Assembly (NCBI GenBank): GCA_914767715.1
Contig: OU612073.1
Span: 2,046,001-2,110,000, forward strand
DNA length: 64,000 bases
Source: Membranipora membranacea
Lineage: Eukaryota > Bryozoa > Gymnolaemata > Cheilostomatida > Membraniporidae
Direction of reading: 5' to 3'
This document shows, piece by piece, positions 21,758 to 33,344 of this stretch. A program made the translations under genes and the position numbers. Below the pieces are notes generated by a model that worked only from the letters and a program-made list of their open reading frames with translations, had not been told where the DNA came from and ran no database searches. Within the stretch, counting starts at the first letter, position 1. Every line of letters starts with the position of its first letter.

Positions 21758-22950
21758 GTCAATCAAAGATACACAGACACAAGTGAGTACTGCCTAAATT
21801 TTGTGATCCAGTATGGCTTGTGCTGCAGGTAGGGTGGGAGCGATGTACCACCCACACTCTTTTGTTTTATCAAAATCACCTGCTGATAATAAATGCTAGG
21901 CTCTGCTTATTACTTTATGTTGGTTAAAAAATCAGTTCAGTCACTAATCACATTCCGTTGAAGAATAGGCGGTGAAATAGTGGGTGCCTTTAGGGCGAGG
22001 CGGTGATTTCTGCACAGATTTGCTTTCAGTTTGTAGGCAGGTCGGAGCACACCTGGGGTCCAAAAAGTTTCAGTAGTCGGTGGACTGCATGTGAAATTCA
22101 AGACTTCCATGCTGAAGACCGGCGCTTTAACAACTGTGCTAAATCTTCTTCCGCCTTCAGTTTACTGTAAAGTTAAAAAGACCGAAAAGATTAAAACTTG
22201 TATTGTTGCAGACACTTGGAGAGCCCACCTTTACTAGGGTTGACTCGGGTAGTTTAAAGAACTTGTGTCTCACTAAACGATACCGGTATTATACCCTACA
22301 TGTCAAATATTCAGTCAAATGTCGTTGCTTTTAACTATTTGTTATTTGTACACTTTTTAGAAGATTTCATCATATGCCGGGAGCCAGGTATTCTCAGTCA
22401 GGCCTGAGAACCAAGACACGTATTAAGCAATATTATCTACCTGTGTACAAGATGGATTATAGGGGAGGGTAACTCCAAATTGTAATCATTTAAGAAGTGA
22501 AGTGAGGAAGAGCAGCCTCATAACCCTGGCTAGTACTAGTAGTAGTAACTATGGGGAGTAACGCCTGGCTAGTGACAAATATTATCAGTGTGATGTAACG
22601 ATGAGTTAGAGACCGAAGGTGAAAGACAAGGATGCATACATAGAGGACTCTATCACCACAATCAAAATCCAGCATTCAGTCACTAGAGGGTTTGTCACTG
22701 AATTCTGAAGGGGATACTGAGTCATAAACAAATTTGTAAAACTGGCACTCAGAGAAATAAGCATCATTTTTTTTCACTCGCAAGTCAATGGTTTACACCA
22801 AATGCCACTACAAATGCACTTAAAAACTGTGCACTAATATGAAAACATCGATGAATAGACGCTTTAATAAAAATTGGAGCTTATCATTAGAGAAATACAG
22901 TTAGTTAGTTGTATTTTGTGCCAGCTTCCATCCGATTTAGGACTCAGACT
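21758..22950. repeat. Older diverged duplication, unit 1
   Basis: Shares segments in the same order with 23,804-24,510 and 29,945-30,240: GGTCAATCAAAGATACACAG, a CAGTTTACTGTAAAGTTAAAAA block, a GGGTAACTCCAAATTG block and an ACAAATTTGT block. Similarity is imperfect with many indels. No coding region supported. Confidence 0.8.
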
Positions 22951-23803
22951 GCAACGTTATCAAGCATTCAATTTGTTCCTTCCTGATTGATAGTGTAATG
23001 CCACAAATTTGCTTACTATTTGTCACTCACTTTGAATATTGTGTGAGAGCAGAGTCTGCTCGATGGATTCGATTTGATCACCTCATTGATATTGCTGGAT
23101 AAGAGGACTGCTATAATATTGAGTAAATTAGGAGCACATCGTAGAGGTTTTACAGTACAGCTCCTGTAATATAAAACACATCTAGGCATACACAAATAGC
23201 TGAGTGCTCCTTTATTAGAATATCATGACAAAGTTTGATGGACTATTTTGGTTAAACAAGATGGGTTATGGTGACACTTTCATATGAAAACTCAATTCCC
23301 TTGGAGCAGCCCTTGAGAAATACAACAGATTGATTATATAGATAATGAGCTATCACATATTCCACTTTTGATCGTAACATATATCTGAAGTGTTACGGTC
23401 AGCGCACAAGAAACTTTTGTGGCTATTTTAGGTCTGCATCATTTAAGGCAGGATAGCAAGAATTCTTGGAACTCAAATGGATTGCACTGCCTTTTGTCAA
23501 ATTCTAGCCAGCAGATTTTTTATAGACAAGGCACCAAAATAGAACGAGCACAGTTTCATCCCATATTGTCACCGGGGGAGCGGTAACTCAGAGGTTTGGT
23601 AAAGTAAAATTTGGAGTAATCAGCTCTCTGATCAGAGAGCTGATAACTCCTAAGTATAGTTGGTACTGAGACATTAAAATCTCATCTCTGTTACCAAAAT
23701 ATTTTGAGCAAGAAAGGGATAAGAAATCTGCTGTTAACTCAAACACTCTTTATACAAACCTCTAATCAGTGATGGTCTGCAGTAGTATATTATAGTATAG
23801 TCA
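22951..23803. other. Spacer between duplication units, no gene seen
   Basis: No coding region supported. It contains the near-perfect palindrome at 23,613-23,650. Confidence 0.6.
23613..23650. repeat. 38-bp near-perfect palindrome
   Basis: Centred on CTCTCTGATCAGAGAG, flanked by GGAGTAATCAG and CTGATAACTCC. Only one symmetric pair of positions breaks the symmetry. It has no loop, so it would form a cruciform rather than an RNA stem-loop with a usual loop. Confidence 0.85.
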
Positions 23804-24510
23804 TGGTCAATCAAAGATACACAGACACAAATCAGTACTGCCTGAGTCATGTAATCCAGTACTGCAGGTAGGATGGGGGGGGGGAGATGCACCACCCACA
23901 GTCTTAGCTTCTGTCCGAATCACTTGCTGATAAGAAATGTTAGGCTCTGCTTATTTCATGAATTGCTTCAGTTTACTGTAAAGTTAAAAAAAGACGGAAA
24001 ATATTTAGATTTGGATTGTCACAGAGACTTGGATTGTTCTACTAAGGTTTTGCTCGGGTTGACTAAAGAACTAGTGTGCCACTAAATGGCCATTAACCAT
24101 ATCAACAAACTATTGAACATAACATCAATTGGATTCTACTGCTACCCACCGATATTATACTCTGCATGGCCAATATTCGGTCAAATGTCGGTGCCATCCA
24201 AGCATATCATTTATTTAATCTACCGATAAAATAGAAAATCTGCATTGCGGATAACTATAGTAATTGTTGTATTAAATATTTCACTCATTTTCAGCAGATT
24301 CTACATGACCTGGAGAGACATGTACTCTGAGACTGGCCTGAGAACCAGGACACGTATTGAGCATCATAATCTACCCGGGTACAAGATGGATTACAGGGAA
24401 GGGTAACTCCAAATTGAGATAATTTAAGAAGTGAAGCGGTGAACCCGTAACCCTAGCTAGTAGTAGTAACTATGGGGAGTAAAGCCTGACTAGACTAACA
24501 TTATCAGGAT
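23804..24510. repeat. Older diverged duplication, unit 2 (left part)
   Basis: Aligns to 21,758-22,580. The remainder of unit 2 resumes at 29,945 on the far side of the Gypsy element; the extra 24,511-24,970 stretch has no match in unit 1. Confidence 0.75.
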
Positions 24511-24970
24511 ATATTGGAGGACAAACAGACCCATAAATCGGTTGAGTTCATATGTATTTATACATGTTGATAGCCCTGAAGATAACTAATGAGTTAAACT
24601 GATAGTCTGCCTCAGTATCTTTACATGATAATTATCATGAAGCTGATGAGAATTAGAAGATATAACCATTAATGGTAATGTTAACCTCTAACCTGAGTGT
24701 GTTTTACTGTGAGAAGATCGAGTTAAGGGAAGGTACAGTCTCTGTCTCGTCATATACAGAATTAGATAGACTTGGTTGCAGTTAATCATATATCTGTATA
24801 ATCTGATATCAATGGCTCCACCAGCTACACAGTCTACTGATATGGAGAGAGAGAGAATGTAAAATAGTAATTCTCTAGAAACATGATATTATAATGTCTC
24901 TGTTACTATCATTTTTGGTTGGTGTAAGTGAAGTGTAGTGAAATAGGCATATAATTATTAATTAAGACTG

Positions 24971-24975
24971 ATAGT
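24971..24975. repeat. Target-site duplication, left (ATAGT)
   Basis: ATAGT directly before the left LTR and again directly after the right LTR at 29,940-29,944. A 5-bp duplication is usual for Ty3/Gypsy integrases. Confidence 0.9.
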
Positions 24976-25195
24976 TGTAGTGACTACTACTTTGGAGTTG
25001 TTTACTCCCTAACTTATACATTACTACTTTGGAGTTGTCTACTCCCTATTGTGGCTTATTACAGCAGCCCAACTTGATACGAATTATTATTGTCAACCAT
25101 CTTGAAGATGTTTAGATTTCTTGGTTAGAGATCATCATTTATTATCAGAAGAATAAACAGACTATTCATTGCCATCACAATTAGCAGTTCTTACA
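24976..25195 (+). repeat. Left LTR
   Basis: 220 bp, begins TGTAGTGAC and ends CTTACA. It contains two near copies of ACTACTTTGGAGTTGT. No base difference from the right LTR was seen. Confidence 0.95.
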
Positions 25196-25196
25196 A

Positions 25197-25215
25197 TGGC
25201 GACGAGGATGGGATT
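25197..25215 (+). promoter_or_regulatory. Primer-binding site, tRNA-Ser(GCU)-like
   Basis: TGGCGACGAGGATGGGATT begins one base after the LTR. It is complementary to the 3' end (with CCA) of animal tRNA-Ser(GCU), as I recall that tRNA sequence. Confidence 0.8.
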
Positions 25216-25364
25216 ATGAGTTCAAAAAAATATCACAAATAGTGAATCTGACAAGATAAGCTGCTAAACTTTCTGTGTGAAGAAATAGCTGTGAGCTCTC
25301 TGGAATAGACAGAATAAGATAAGTATTGTTTACTATTTATTGCTGTATCAATCCAAACTGGCAA

Positions 25365-28300
25365 ATGGATACCAGAGGCCCAAGTCATTTCACACCAGAT
25401 GGGGATGCTAGCACAGTATCAGTCAATTGGGATGCTTGGCTTGAGGAATTTGAGGCTTTTGCTGATTCAAAAGGGCTGTTCAATTTGGCAGGGGAAGATA
25501 ATGCAAATATGAGAGCCCAGAGGAAAGCTTTATTACTATATCATGCAGGCCCAAGAGTAAGGGAAATTCATAGCACACTTGATCAAACACAGAGAGATCA
25601 ATATACTGAAATGGTAGCTGTTCTACAAGGCCATTTCCATATAGCTCCTAACATCACCTATCAGCGACACATGTTTAGGCAATGTATACAGAAGGAAACC
25701 GAAACTATATCCCAATACTGTGCTAGACTCAGAAAATTGGCCACCCATTGTGATTATGGCGATGCCCAAGCTGTGAATAACCAAATCCGTGATCAAATAG
25801 TAGAAGGTTGCACAGCCGATAAGTTGAGGGAAAAGCTATTGGAAGAGGGAAATGCACTCACATTGCAAATACTATTGACACGGTCAGCAACACATGAAGC
25901 TGTGGTCCAAAGGTCCCGGGAGATGAATAATGCCTCGGCAATAAACCGTGTGGCCTCTGGATCCACTGCCAGAAGACCTAGTTTCACACAAGAGACTGAG
26001 GGTGCTAATGTATGTCCCCGTTGTAATCTCACACACAAACCTCGTGAGTGCCCGGCATATGGAAAACAGTGCCGTAAGTGTGATGGAATGAATCACTATG
26101 CTCGGTGCTGTCAAAACAAGGCCAAACAGAATGGCCAAGGTGCGAATGCAGGATATTACAGATCTAGAAGGGCCAACAATGTAAATGTGGGGGATCACCA
26201 GCAAGCCAGCCCTGAAACAGTGAACAATAATTCTGAGAGCCCAGAATTTGTATTCAATTCTTACCATGTACCTTTAGTGTGTAATAGTAACTCTCTAGAC
26301 AGAGTTAATGTCTATGTCGGTGGTGTATCAGCGAGGTTTATAATAGACTCAGGGTCAGAGTGCAATGTGATGTCACGGGATACCTATGAACGTTTGAGAG
26401 CAAGTAAGTTTATTATCAAACGGTTCATCAGTGGAGGACCAAAGATTCTCCCGTACACAGCCAAAGAGCCTATTCAGCCAGTAGGTAGGGTATGGTGTGA
26501 TTTACAGCTGCATAACAACACTGCTGTTTTAGAAGATGTCGCATTTACTGTTATTCCTAATAAAGGTGAATCTTTGTTAGGAAATGAAACAGGTAAACAA
26601 CTAGGTGTAATCAGGATTATAAATAGAGTAGGCTTAGATGATTATGAAGCTAGATATCCAAGGCTGTTCTCAGAGGTATTGGGTAAGTCTAAGAATGAGA
26701 TAAAGCTGACAATTAGAGATGATATAGCGCCTGTTGCTCAGCCATTCCGAAGAGTGCCACTGTTGTTGAGAGATAAACTAGCCGCTCACTTAGATGAGCT
26801 TATCGCACATGATATAATAGAGAAAGTCGAAGGTCATTCAGGGTCATCATGGGTAAGTCCAGCAGTGATCATTCCAAAGAAGGAATCCGGTAAGATTAGG
26901 TTATGCATTGATATGAGGAGAGCCAATGAGGCTATAGTTAGGCACCAACACCCAGTCCCCACCGTAGACGAGATGCTATATGACATGAATGGAGCTCAGT
27001 ACTTTTCGAAGCTGGACATGCGCATGGGGTTCCACCAATTTGTTCTTCACCCTGAGTCCAGGGATATCACAACTTTCAGTACTCATTTAGGCCTATATAG
27101 ATATAAGAGACTCATGTTTGGGATAAATGCGGCTCCAGAAATATACCAGAAGGAGGTCGCCAAAATTATCCAAGGCCTGCCGGGTGTAGCAAATCTTGCC
27201 GATGATATCATTGTCCATGCCAAAACAAGGGAAGAGCACGATCGTAGGCTGGGTGAGGTGTTCAGTCGTCTAGAGCAGGCTAACATGACTCTGAATAAAA
27301 AGAAGTGTGAGATTGGGGTTCAGCAGTTAGAGTTTCTCGGACATCTCCTTAGTTACAAGGGTATTGATCCCCATGGTTGCAAAGTCAAGGCAGTCAAAGA
27401 TGCTGCTGTTCCTAAGACAGTTGGTGAGTTGAAGAGTTTCCTCGGTTTGACTAGTTATATGTCTAAGTTTATTCCACATTACTCTCACACAACTGATGTG
27501 TTGAGGAGGTTGTCAGCGGGTAAAAATTCCCGAGAGGCTATATGTTTGTCAGATAAGGAGATTGTGGCTTTCAATCAGCTAAAGGCTGATTTATGTAATC
27601 ATGATACTCTGACTCACTTCGATACTAGTTGTGAGACTCTGCTGTACACAGATGCCAGTCCTGTGGGGCTAGGCGCAATACTGGTACAGATTCAAAATGG
27701 CGAGCCCAAAGTGGTTAGCTATGGAAGTAGAGCATTGTCTGATGTCGAGAAAAGATACATGCAGACAGAAAAAGAAGCTCTAGGTATTGTCTGGGCATGT
27801 GAGAGGTTTCATCATTATCTCTTTGGTTGTCGGTTCAAAGTGGTTTCTGATTGTGAGCCTCTTGAGTCCATTTATGGAAACAAAACCAAGAGGACATCCC
27901 TTCGTATAGAGAGGTGGCAGCTTCGTTTACAGTCATATGATTTTGAGATAGTTCGCGTAAAAAGCTCAGATAATATTGCTGACCCCCTGTCAAGGCTTCT
28001 ATGTTCGAAAAAGGCGACTGAACACCTGGTAGAAAGGGAAAATGTTGAGCTATATGTACGTAGTGTTGTGGAGGACAATGTGCCATCGGCAATCACACCC
28101 CGCTATATTGAGGAAGTCTCTTATATGGATGAGGAGATTAAGGCCTTAAAACAAGCTATAAGAGCGAATTCATTCGACAATGTTGATATACCAGCTGTAT
28201 ATAGGGCCATTAAAAATGAGTTATGTGTCATAGGGGAGTTAGTTTTGAGGGGAGGTAGGATAGTAGTACCTCAAGAGCTCAGACAGAAGATGCTTGAGAT

Positions 28301-29540
28301 AGCTCACGAGGGTCATAGTGGGATGGGAGGCACCAAGAGATATCTACGAACAAGAGTCTGGTGGCCCGGAATCGACTCTGATGTAGACAAGTATGTTAAA
28401 CACTGTCACGATTGTCAGTTGACCAGTAAGCCACTAGATAGGCAGCCAGTAAGGGTGACAGAACTTCCCAATGGACCATGGGAAGATCTTGCCTTAGATT
28501 TTTTGGGTCCCCTGTCTAACGGTAAGTCAGTTCTAGTCTTAACAGACTATTATAGTAGGTGGAACGAAGTAAAGTTCATGACAGTCACAAAAGCTAGAGA
28601 TGTTATTTCTTGGCTGAAATCAGTATTTTTTACGCATGGGTATCCACTCAGCATGAAGAGTGACAACGGGCCACAGTTTATCTCTCATGAGTATGGTGAG
28701 TTTTGCTCCGGGTATGGTATCGAACAGTGTCTGACAACCCCTAGGTGGCCTGAGGCCAATGGTCAAGTGGAGAGACAAAACAGATCCATAATGAAGCGTA
28801 TTCAGATTGCACACAACAATAGGGTAGACTATGAGAGTGCCCTCATGACATGGCTGTTTACATATCGTAATACACCACATTCCATTACTGGCAAAAGCCC
28901 AGCAGAGATGTTATTTGGGCGTGTGCTTAGGACTAACTTGCCAAGTCTGCCTAATAGTTTTGATGACGTTGAAGCTAGAGATAGAGATAGTGAGATGAAA
29001 CATAAGATGATAGCCACCCGTAACGAGAAGTTGGAAACTGGTGGTGGCAATAATCACCAGCTAGAGATAGGCAGTTTTGTTTTGGTTAAGAGAGATAGTC
29101 CATCTAAATGTCAGACACTGTTCCACCCAGATCCATTTGTGGTAATGGACATAAAAGGCTCTCAGATCACTGTAAAATCCAGGGCAGGCCGGCTGTATAA
29201 GCGTAACATAAGCCATGTTAGACCGTATTACTGCTCTGAGAAACCTGTTGTAGATGCGGACGTGGATTCTGAAACGCAGGGAGCCTTAGTAGCCACCCGC
29301 CCATCACAGATGATACCGATAATACCAAGGTCAGAGAACGATACTGAGACGGTAACAGATAGACCAGTTCAAGTGACGCCGCCTACAGTACCACCGGCAC
29401 TTGTCGAGATCGAAGATATACCTCAGGCAGCCAATATGCCCAGCTCATCACAACCAAATGTGCCTACTCCTCGTAAATCTGTACGAGCTAAGAATCGGCC
29501 AGCTAAATATGATGGTTTCGTGACCGAGTACCACACCTAG
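25365..29540 (+). CDS. gag-pol: Gypsy Gag-Pol polyprotein
   Basis: A single 1391-codon frame. I prefer the ATG at 25,365 (MDTRGP) over an in-frame one 13 codons upstream, because the upstream extension is not gag-like. Landmarks from the preferred start: CCHC zinc knuckle CRKCDGMNHYARC at about 236, preceded by a variant knuckle; aspartic protease DSGSE at about 328; reverse transcriptase LADDIIVH with the Asp pair at about 613-614; RNase H TDAS at about 763; integrase HHCC zinc finger from about 981 and a D1045, D1100, E1136 triad with 35 residues between the last two. The C-terminal tail is Pro/Thr-rich. Gag and pol share one frame with no shift or stop between them. All catalytic residues I can recognise are present, so the protein looks functional. 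Confidence 0.95.
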   Translation: MDTRGPSHFTPDGDASTVSVNWDAWLEEFEAFADSKGLFNLAGEDNANMRAQRKALLLYHAGPRVREIHSTLDQTQRDQYTEMVAVLQGHFHIAPNITYQRHMFRQCIQKETETISQYCARLRKLATHCDYGDAQAVNNQIRDQIVEGCTADKLREKLLEEGNALTLQILLTRSATHEAVVQRSREMNNASAINRVASGSTARRPSFTQETEGANVCPRCNLTHKPRECPAYGKQCRKCDGMNHYARCCQNKAKQNGQGANAGYYRSRRANNVNVGDHQQASPETVNNNSESPEFVFNSYHVPLVCNSNSLDRVNVYVGGVSARFIIDSGSECNVMSRDTYERLRASKFIIKRFISGGPKILPYTAKEPIQPVGRVWCDLQLHNNTAVLEDVAFTVIPNKGESLLGNETGKQLGVIRIINRVGLDDYEARYPRLFSEVLGKSKNEIKLTIRDDIAPVAQPFRRVPLLLRDKLAAHLDELIAHDIIEKVEGHSGSSWVSPAVIIPKKESGKIRLCIDMRRANEAIVRHQHPVPTVDEMLYDMNGAQYFSKLDMRMGFHQFVLHPESRDITTFSTHLGLYRYKRLMFGINAAPEIYQKEVAKIIQGLPGVANLADDIIVHAKTREEHDRRLGEVFSRLEQANMTLNKKKCEIGVQQLEFLGHLLSYKGIDPHGCKVKAVKDAAVPKTVGELKSFLGLTSYMSKFIPHYSHTTDVLRRLSAGKNSREAICLSDKEIVAFNQLKADLCNHDTLTHFDTSCETLLYTDASPVGLGAILVQIQNGEPKVVSYGSRALSDVEKRYMQTEKEALGIVWACERFHHYLFGCRFKVVSDCEPLESIYGNKTKRTSLRIERWQLRLQSYDFEIVRVKSSDNIADPLSRLLCSKKATEHLVERENVELYVRSVVEDNVPSAITPRYIEEVSYMDEEIKALKQAIRANSFDNVDIPAVYRAIKNELCVIGELVLRGGRIVVPQELRQKMLEIAHEGHSGMGGTKRYLRTRVWWPGIDSDVDKYVKHCHDCQLTSKPLDRQPVRVTELPNGPWEDLALDFLGPLSNGKSVLVLTDYYSRWNEVKFMTVTKARDVISWLKSVFFTHGYPLSMKSDNGPQFISHEYGEFCSGYGIEQCLTTPRWPEANGQVERQNRSIMKRIQIAHNNRVDYESALMTWLFTYRNTPHSITGKSPAEMLFGRVLRTNLPSLPNSFDDVEARDRDSEMKHKMIATRNEKLETGGGNNHQLEIGSFVLVKRDSPSKCQTLFHPDPFVVMDIKGSQITVKSRAGRLYKRNISHVRPYYCSEKPVVDADVDSETQGALVATRPSQMIPIIPRSENDTETVTDRPVQVTPPTVPPALVEIEDIPQAANMPSSSQPNVPTPRKSVRAKNRPAKYDGFVTEYHT

Positions 29541-29719
29541 TGACTGGATGTTTCAAAAGAAGCATGAGAAACTGTGGAGTCAGTCACCATGAGAAATCAT
29601 GTTACACAGATATCTCCAGTATACAACAAGTATAATTACATACAGAGACACAAAACATTCTTAGTTGCCGCCACCATGAACCTGGTGCTCAACGTCAAAG
29701 TAATTGACATAAAAGCGGA

Positions 29720-29939
29720 TGTAGTGACTACTACTTTGGAGTTGTTTACTCCCTAACTTATACATTACTACTTTGGAGTTGTCTACTCCCTATTGTGGCT
29801 TATTACAGCAGCCCAACTTGATACGAATTATTATTGTCAACCATCTTGAAGATGTTTAGATTTCTTGGTTAGAGATCATCATTTATTATCAGAAGAATAA
29901 ACAGACTATTCATTGCCATCACAATTAGCAGTTCTTACA
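29720..29939 (+). repeat. Right LTR
   Basis: 220 bp, apparently identical to the left LTR, followed by the ATAGT target duplication at 29,940-29,944. Confidence 0.95.
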
Positions 29940-29944
29940 ATAGT

Positions 29945-30240
29945 AAAAGAGGAAGACAAGTCTGCATGCATAGAGGACACTCTCGTCACAATCAAACAGT
30001 AACTAGTGGGTGATTTTCTGGATTATGAAGGAGACACTGAGTTAAAAACAAATTTGTTAAATTGCCGGAGAAACATGAGTCAATGGTGACATACCAAATG
30101 ACACTGGAAATGCCCTTATAGTGATCGCTTAGTATGAAAACATGGATCAATAAACGCTTTAATACAAATTGTAGCTTATCATAAGAAGCACAATCAGTTA
30201 TACTTTGGGTCAGTTTTTATCTGATTTTAGATTTGGCGCT
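29945..30240. repeat. Older diverged duplication, unit 2 (right part)
   Basis: Aligns to about 22,625-22,950 of unit 1 (GCATACATAGAGGACTCT block, ACTGAGT block, AAACGCTTTAAT block). It lies directly against the Gypsy target site. Confidence 0.75.
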
Positions 30241-33060
30241 GGCTGACAGACCTAAAACTCAGGTAAGATATCATAGAAATATTAAAATTGGATGTCATAC
30301 ACTATAATCGAAATGATGAACAAAGTAAAAAGGACCACCAGGAATAAGTCTTAGCGCTCAGACGGCTGTATAAACATATTAATTAAACATGTTATCTTGT
30401 AGTCCTTCTCTATAGTTCATGTCAGAGCATCAGTCATGCTTGGATCTCATTTCATTCCCTCTCTCACAGTGTGTACTATCTGTACTATCTATGCTTCACC
30501 TTATTATGATTATGATTATTATTATGATCAGAGTTTACGACATACATGAGTGTACAGTGTACTGTAAACAGACAACACTAACACAAAGGTACAAGGATAG
30601 AAAGATATAGAGAGATCATTTATATCGGCATACTGATTGTTGATATATCGCTGATTCATTTATTGTCAGGGCTGAAGAGGGAAGATGATGTTTTAGGGAT
30701 GCCTGTATTCTTTTTTTTTGGTATTTCCTATATTTGGTACTAGCTGCTTTCAAACTATCTATCATATCTAAAAGTTCACTTACCAAACAGGCAAGATAGC
30801 AAGGCTAGGACGTCCTAGTGTCCGACTAAATCAGCTGAAGTTATGATAAGTCTGCGGTATCTCAGTCAATCTTTCATCTCAAGCTTGATGATGTCATCAG
30901 TCTCTGGTATAACTGTATCTGGTTTTCAGCACTCAGCACTCACCTGACTTTAATAAGTAGATAGAACTATAAAACAATCATCACCTACTTCATCTTAGAA
31001 GAAACAGAACAGAAGCGCTTGCCTGACTGACATAGTATCAAATATATTATGTGTCTAGTAAGCAGTCCTGTTCTACCGCATGACTATGGAGTCGACTGAA
31101 CTTAGGCTATCTTAGGTATTTGTCGATAATTAAAGAGCGGACAATTCATAAATAACAATTAATTATTGCCATAATCAGATTGACAACCATTTGAATCTCA
31201 CTTCAGTGATGGCATGTGATAATATTCCGCTGACTGTTGTTCTGACATACTATGAGCTTACCTGAGTGGATGGTTGGTTAGTAGACGGGCATCTGATGAA
31301 AACGTCTGATTAGTAGAATCGGCGTCTGGTGATATTATTCTTCTCGCCATCTCATAATTAGTAGTTAAACATCTCTTTATGTCTGCGTAACCAAGGAGTT
31401 TGTACCCCGTAACACCTGTGGGTATAAGCAGCAGTCTTCATTTGAGGGTTCTGTTCTGTTGAAATAAAACAAAGCAAGCCTTAACCACCATAAACAAGAG
31501 TACGAACCGTATGAATATAGACAAGACATTCTCATTTGTAGATAGGGATGAGGATATCGGGGACTGTATTTAGTGGAACAAAACAGCTCAGAGAAAAACA
31601 ACTACTGATATTTTCCCATCATCCACTGTTAAGGTACTTCATGGCTGCCACTGATGATGGGAGACATCATATGCTTTTCAAATGTTGATCAAAAGCTTCA
31701 GAGAGTGCGTAAGTTTAAAAGGATAATTACCATGTACCACTGAATATTGCATACTTACTAACTTGCTACTTGTAGATATATCACCATCTTCTTTGTACAA
31801 GCTATCGGTACTATGACAAAACCGTCTCTCCATTTAACATTCCAGTACGTCAACACTGGGTCATAGGTCAGTACCAGCCGCCATCTTAGCCAGCCACTGC
31901 GGGTCCTACCAGGTGGTAGGTTGTCCCTTAGCTTAGCTTAGCTGATGATGGAGCTATTTTGATAGAACTAAGTCCTGCAATGAGGAATCAAGAGATGCCC
32001 ATAGTTGGTCTGTGGGGAGTCAAGTAGTTGCTGATGTCAGTCGCGACTTCTCCATAGTGCATGGTTCGGAACATGCTGAGTCTGCGGAACTCACGCATTG
32101 TGGGTAGGTAATGTTTTCAACAATAATATCATGTATTCTCAGAAGATTGGCATAGTTTGAGATAGAATAACAGACACCCTCAAAATGTACATTGTCATAT
32201 GTAATGCCCAGATCAGGGTATGCCTACAATAAAAATACTTGCCTATACATAATATATGTGTAGCCTGTTAATGAGTTGCTCATTAGGGGATACCACCTTC
32301 TACACAAACAATAAAACTTGTCATTCAATGCAGGGAGATTGAAGAGGAGAATTGGGCTTTTTAGAACATATCTATTATATGAGTAGAATCACTTTGATGT
32401 ATTATGCACCAATAGTCCCTCTTCTGCATGTTTTTCATAATAAGGTACCAACTGCCCATACAGTTTTCAGTAAATGCATGAAGCCTACATCATTGATTGT
32501 CTCAAACAACACTCTCACTTCCCAGAGAATTTCATGGGATTGCATGAAAAACAATGACAGTTATGTAACAGCTGGCTGACCAATTAGTCATAATAGCTAT
32601 ATATTATGTTTGATTAATTTACTCATTGCTTGGGCTGGGACTGGAAATAAATTTATTCTGTGATCTTGGAATTTGCCAAAAACATCAAAAATCGATTAGT
32701 CTTTGGAATTGTGTATTGCAATGAGCTGTTGTTGGTTCCCACTTCCACCTACAATCAAGCTACTAAATCTCACCAAGGTAACCTCTTTAATTGTAGTTAT
32801 ACTAGCTTTTTTTTAAATTTATTACTTGCTTCTTGTGCAATAAATTATTCAAACAGGAAATAACATTAAATGAACATACTTGAACCACCCTTTTTCATTA
32901 GAAGAATCTCATTGGCCAATTCATTCATTTCAAGCACATGATTGGCTTTATACCGGTTTCCGGTTAGCCACTGTTGAGAATCCCAATTAACCAAAATATC
33001 TTGAAGCTGAATACAGTGATTGTGAATTTCTCAACAGAACTCATCATCCATCAGAAGTAG
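30241..33060. other. Intergenic, no gene seen
   Basis: About 2.8 kb of AT-rich DNA with only short chance frames (60-75 codons) lacking recognisable domains. No RNA gene recognised. Confidence 0.6.
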
Positions 33061-33344
33061 CATAGCCCTGTCGAAACAATATCATCCTTTTAAAGTGTTT
33101 AACTAAGGAATAAGATACTTTTTGTTAATTTTACTCTTTGGTGTAACTCATTGTCTTCACTCCTTGGTTAATTCAAGGAGTAAAACTCTTATACTCCTTT
33201 TTACCTTGAGTTTTACCAACCTTGGGCTTGAGTCTTCTTCGTCTCTAACGCCGACTTTGATATCAGGACTTAAGAAACATTTTGCCATTAATCGGTTTAT
33301 CGGTCCGGGTCAATATCAAGGTCAAGCAAATGAACAGCTAGTAC

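Larger units (their letters stand above)
24976..29939 (+). mobile_element. Complete Ty3/Gypsy LTR retrotransposon (Mag-like)
   Basis: A 4,964-bp element with 220-bp LTRs that look identical, 5-bp target duplication ATAGT, tRNA-type primer-binding site, weak polypurine tract (AAAAGCGGA before 29,720) and a single uninterrupted gag-pol frame. Domain order is gag-protease-RT-RNase H-integrase, as in Ty3/Gypsy. There is no chromodomain and no envelope gene. Identical LTRs and an intact frame mean a recent insertion, possibly still active. The tRNA-Ser primer fits the Mag lineage, but lineage assignment needs an RT tree. Confidence 0.95.

Noticed and set aside
25793-29050. Minus-strand frames of 67-127 codons inside the Gypsy element
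   Set aside because: Shadows of the gag-pol frame with no domain features.
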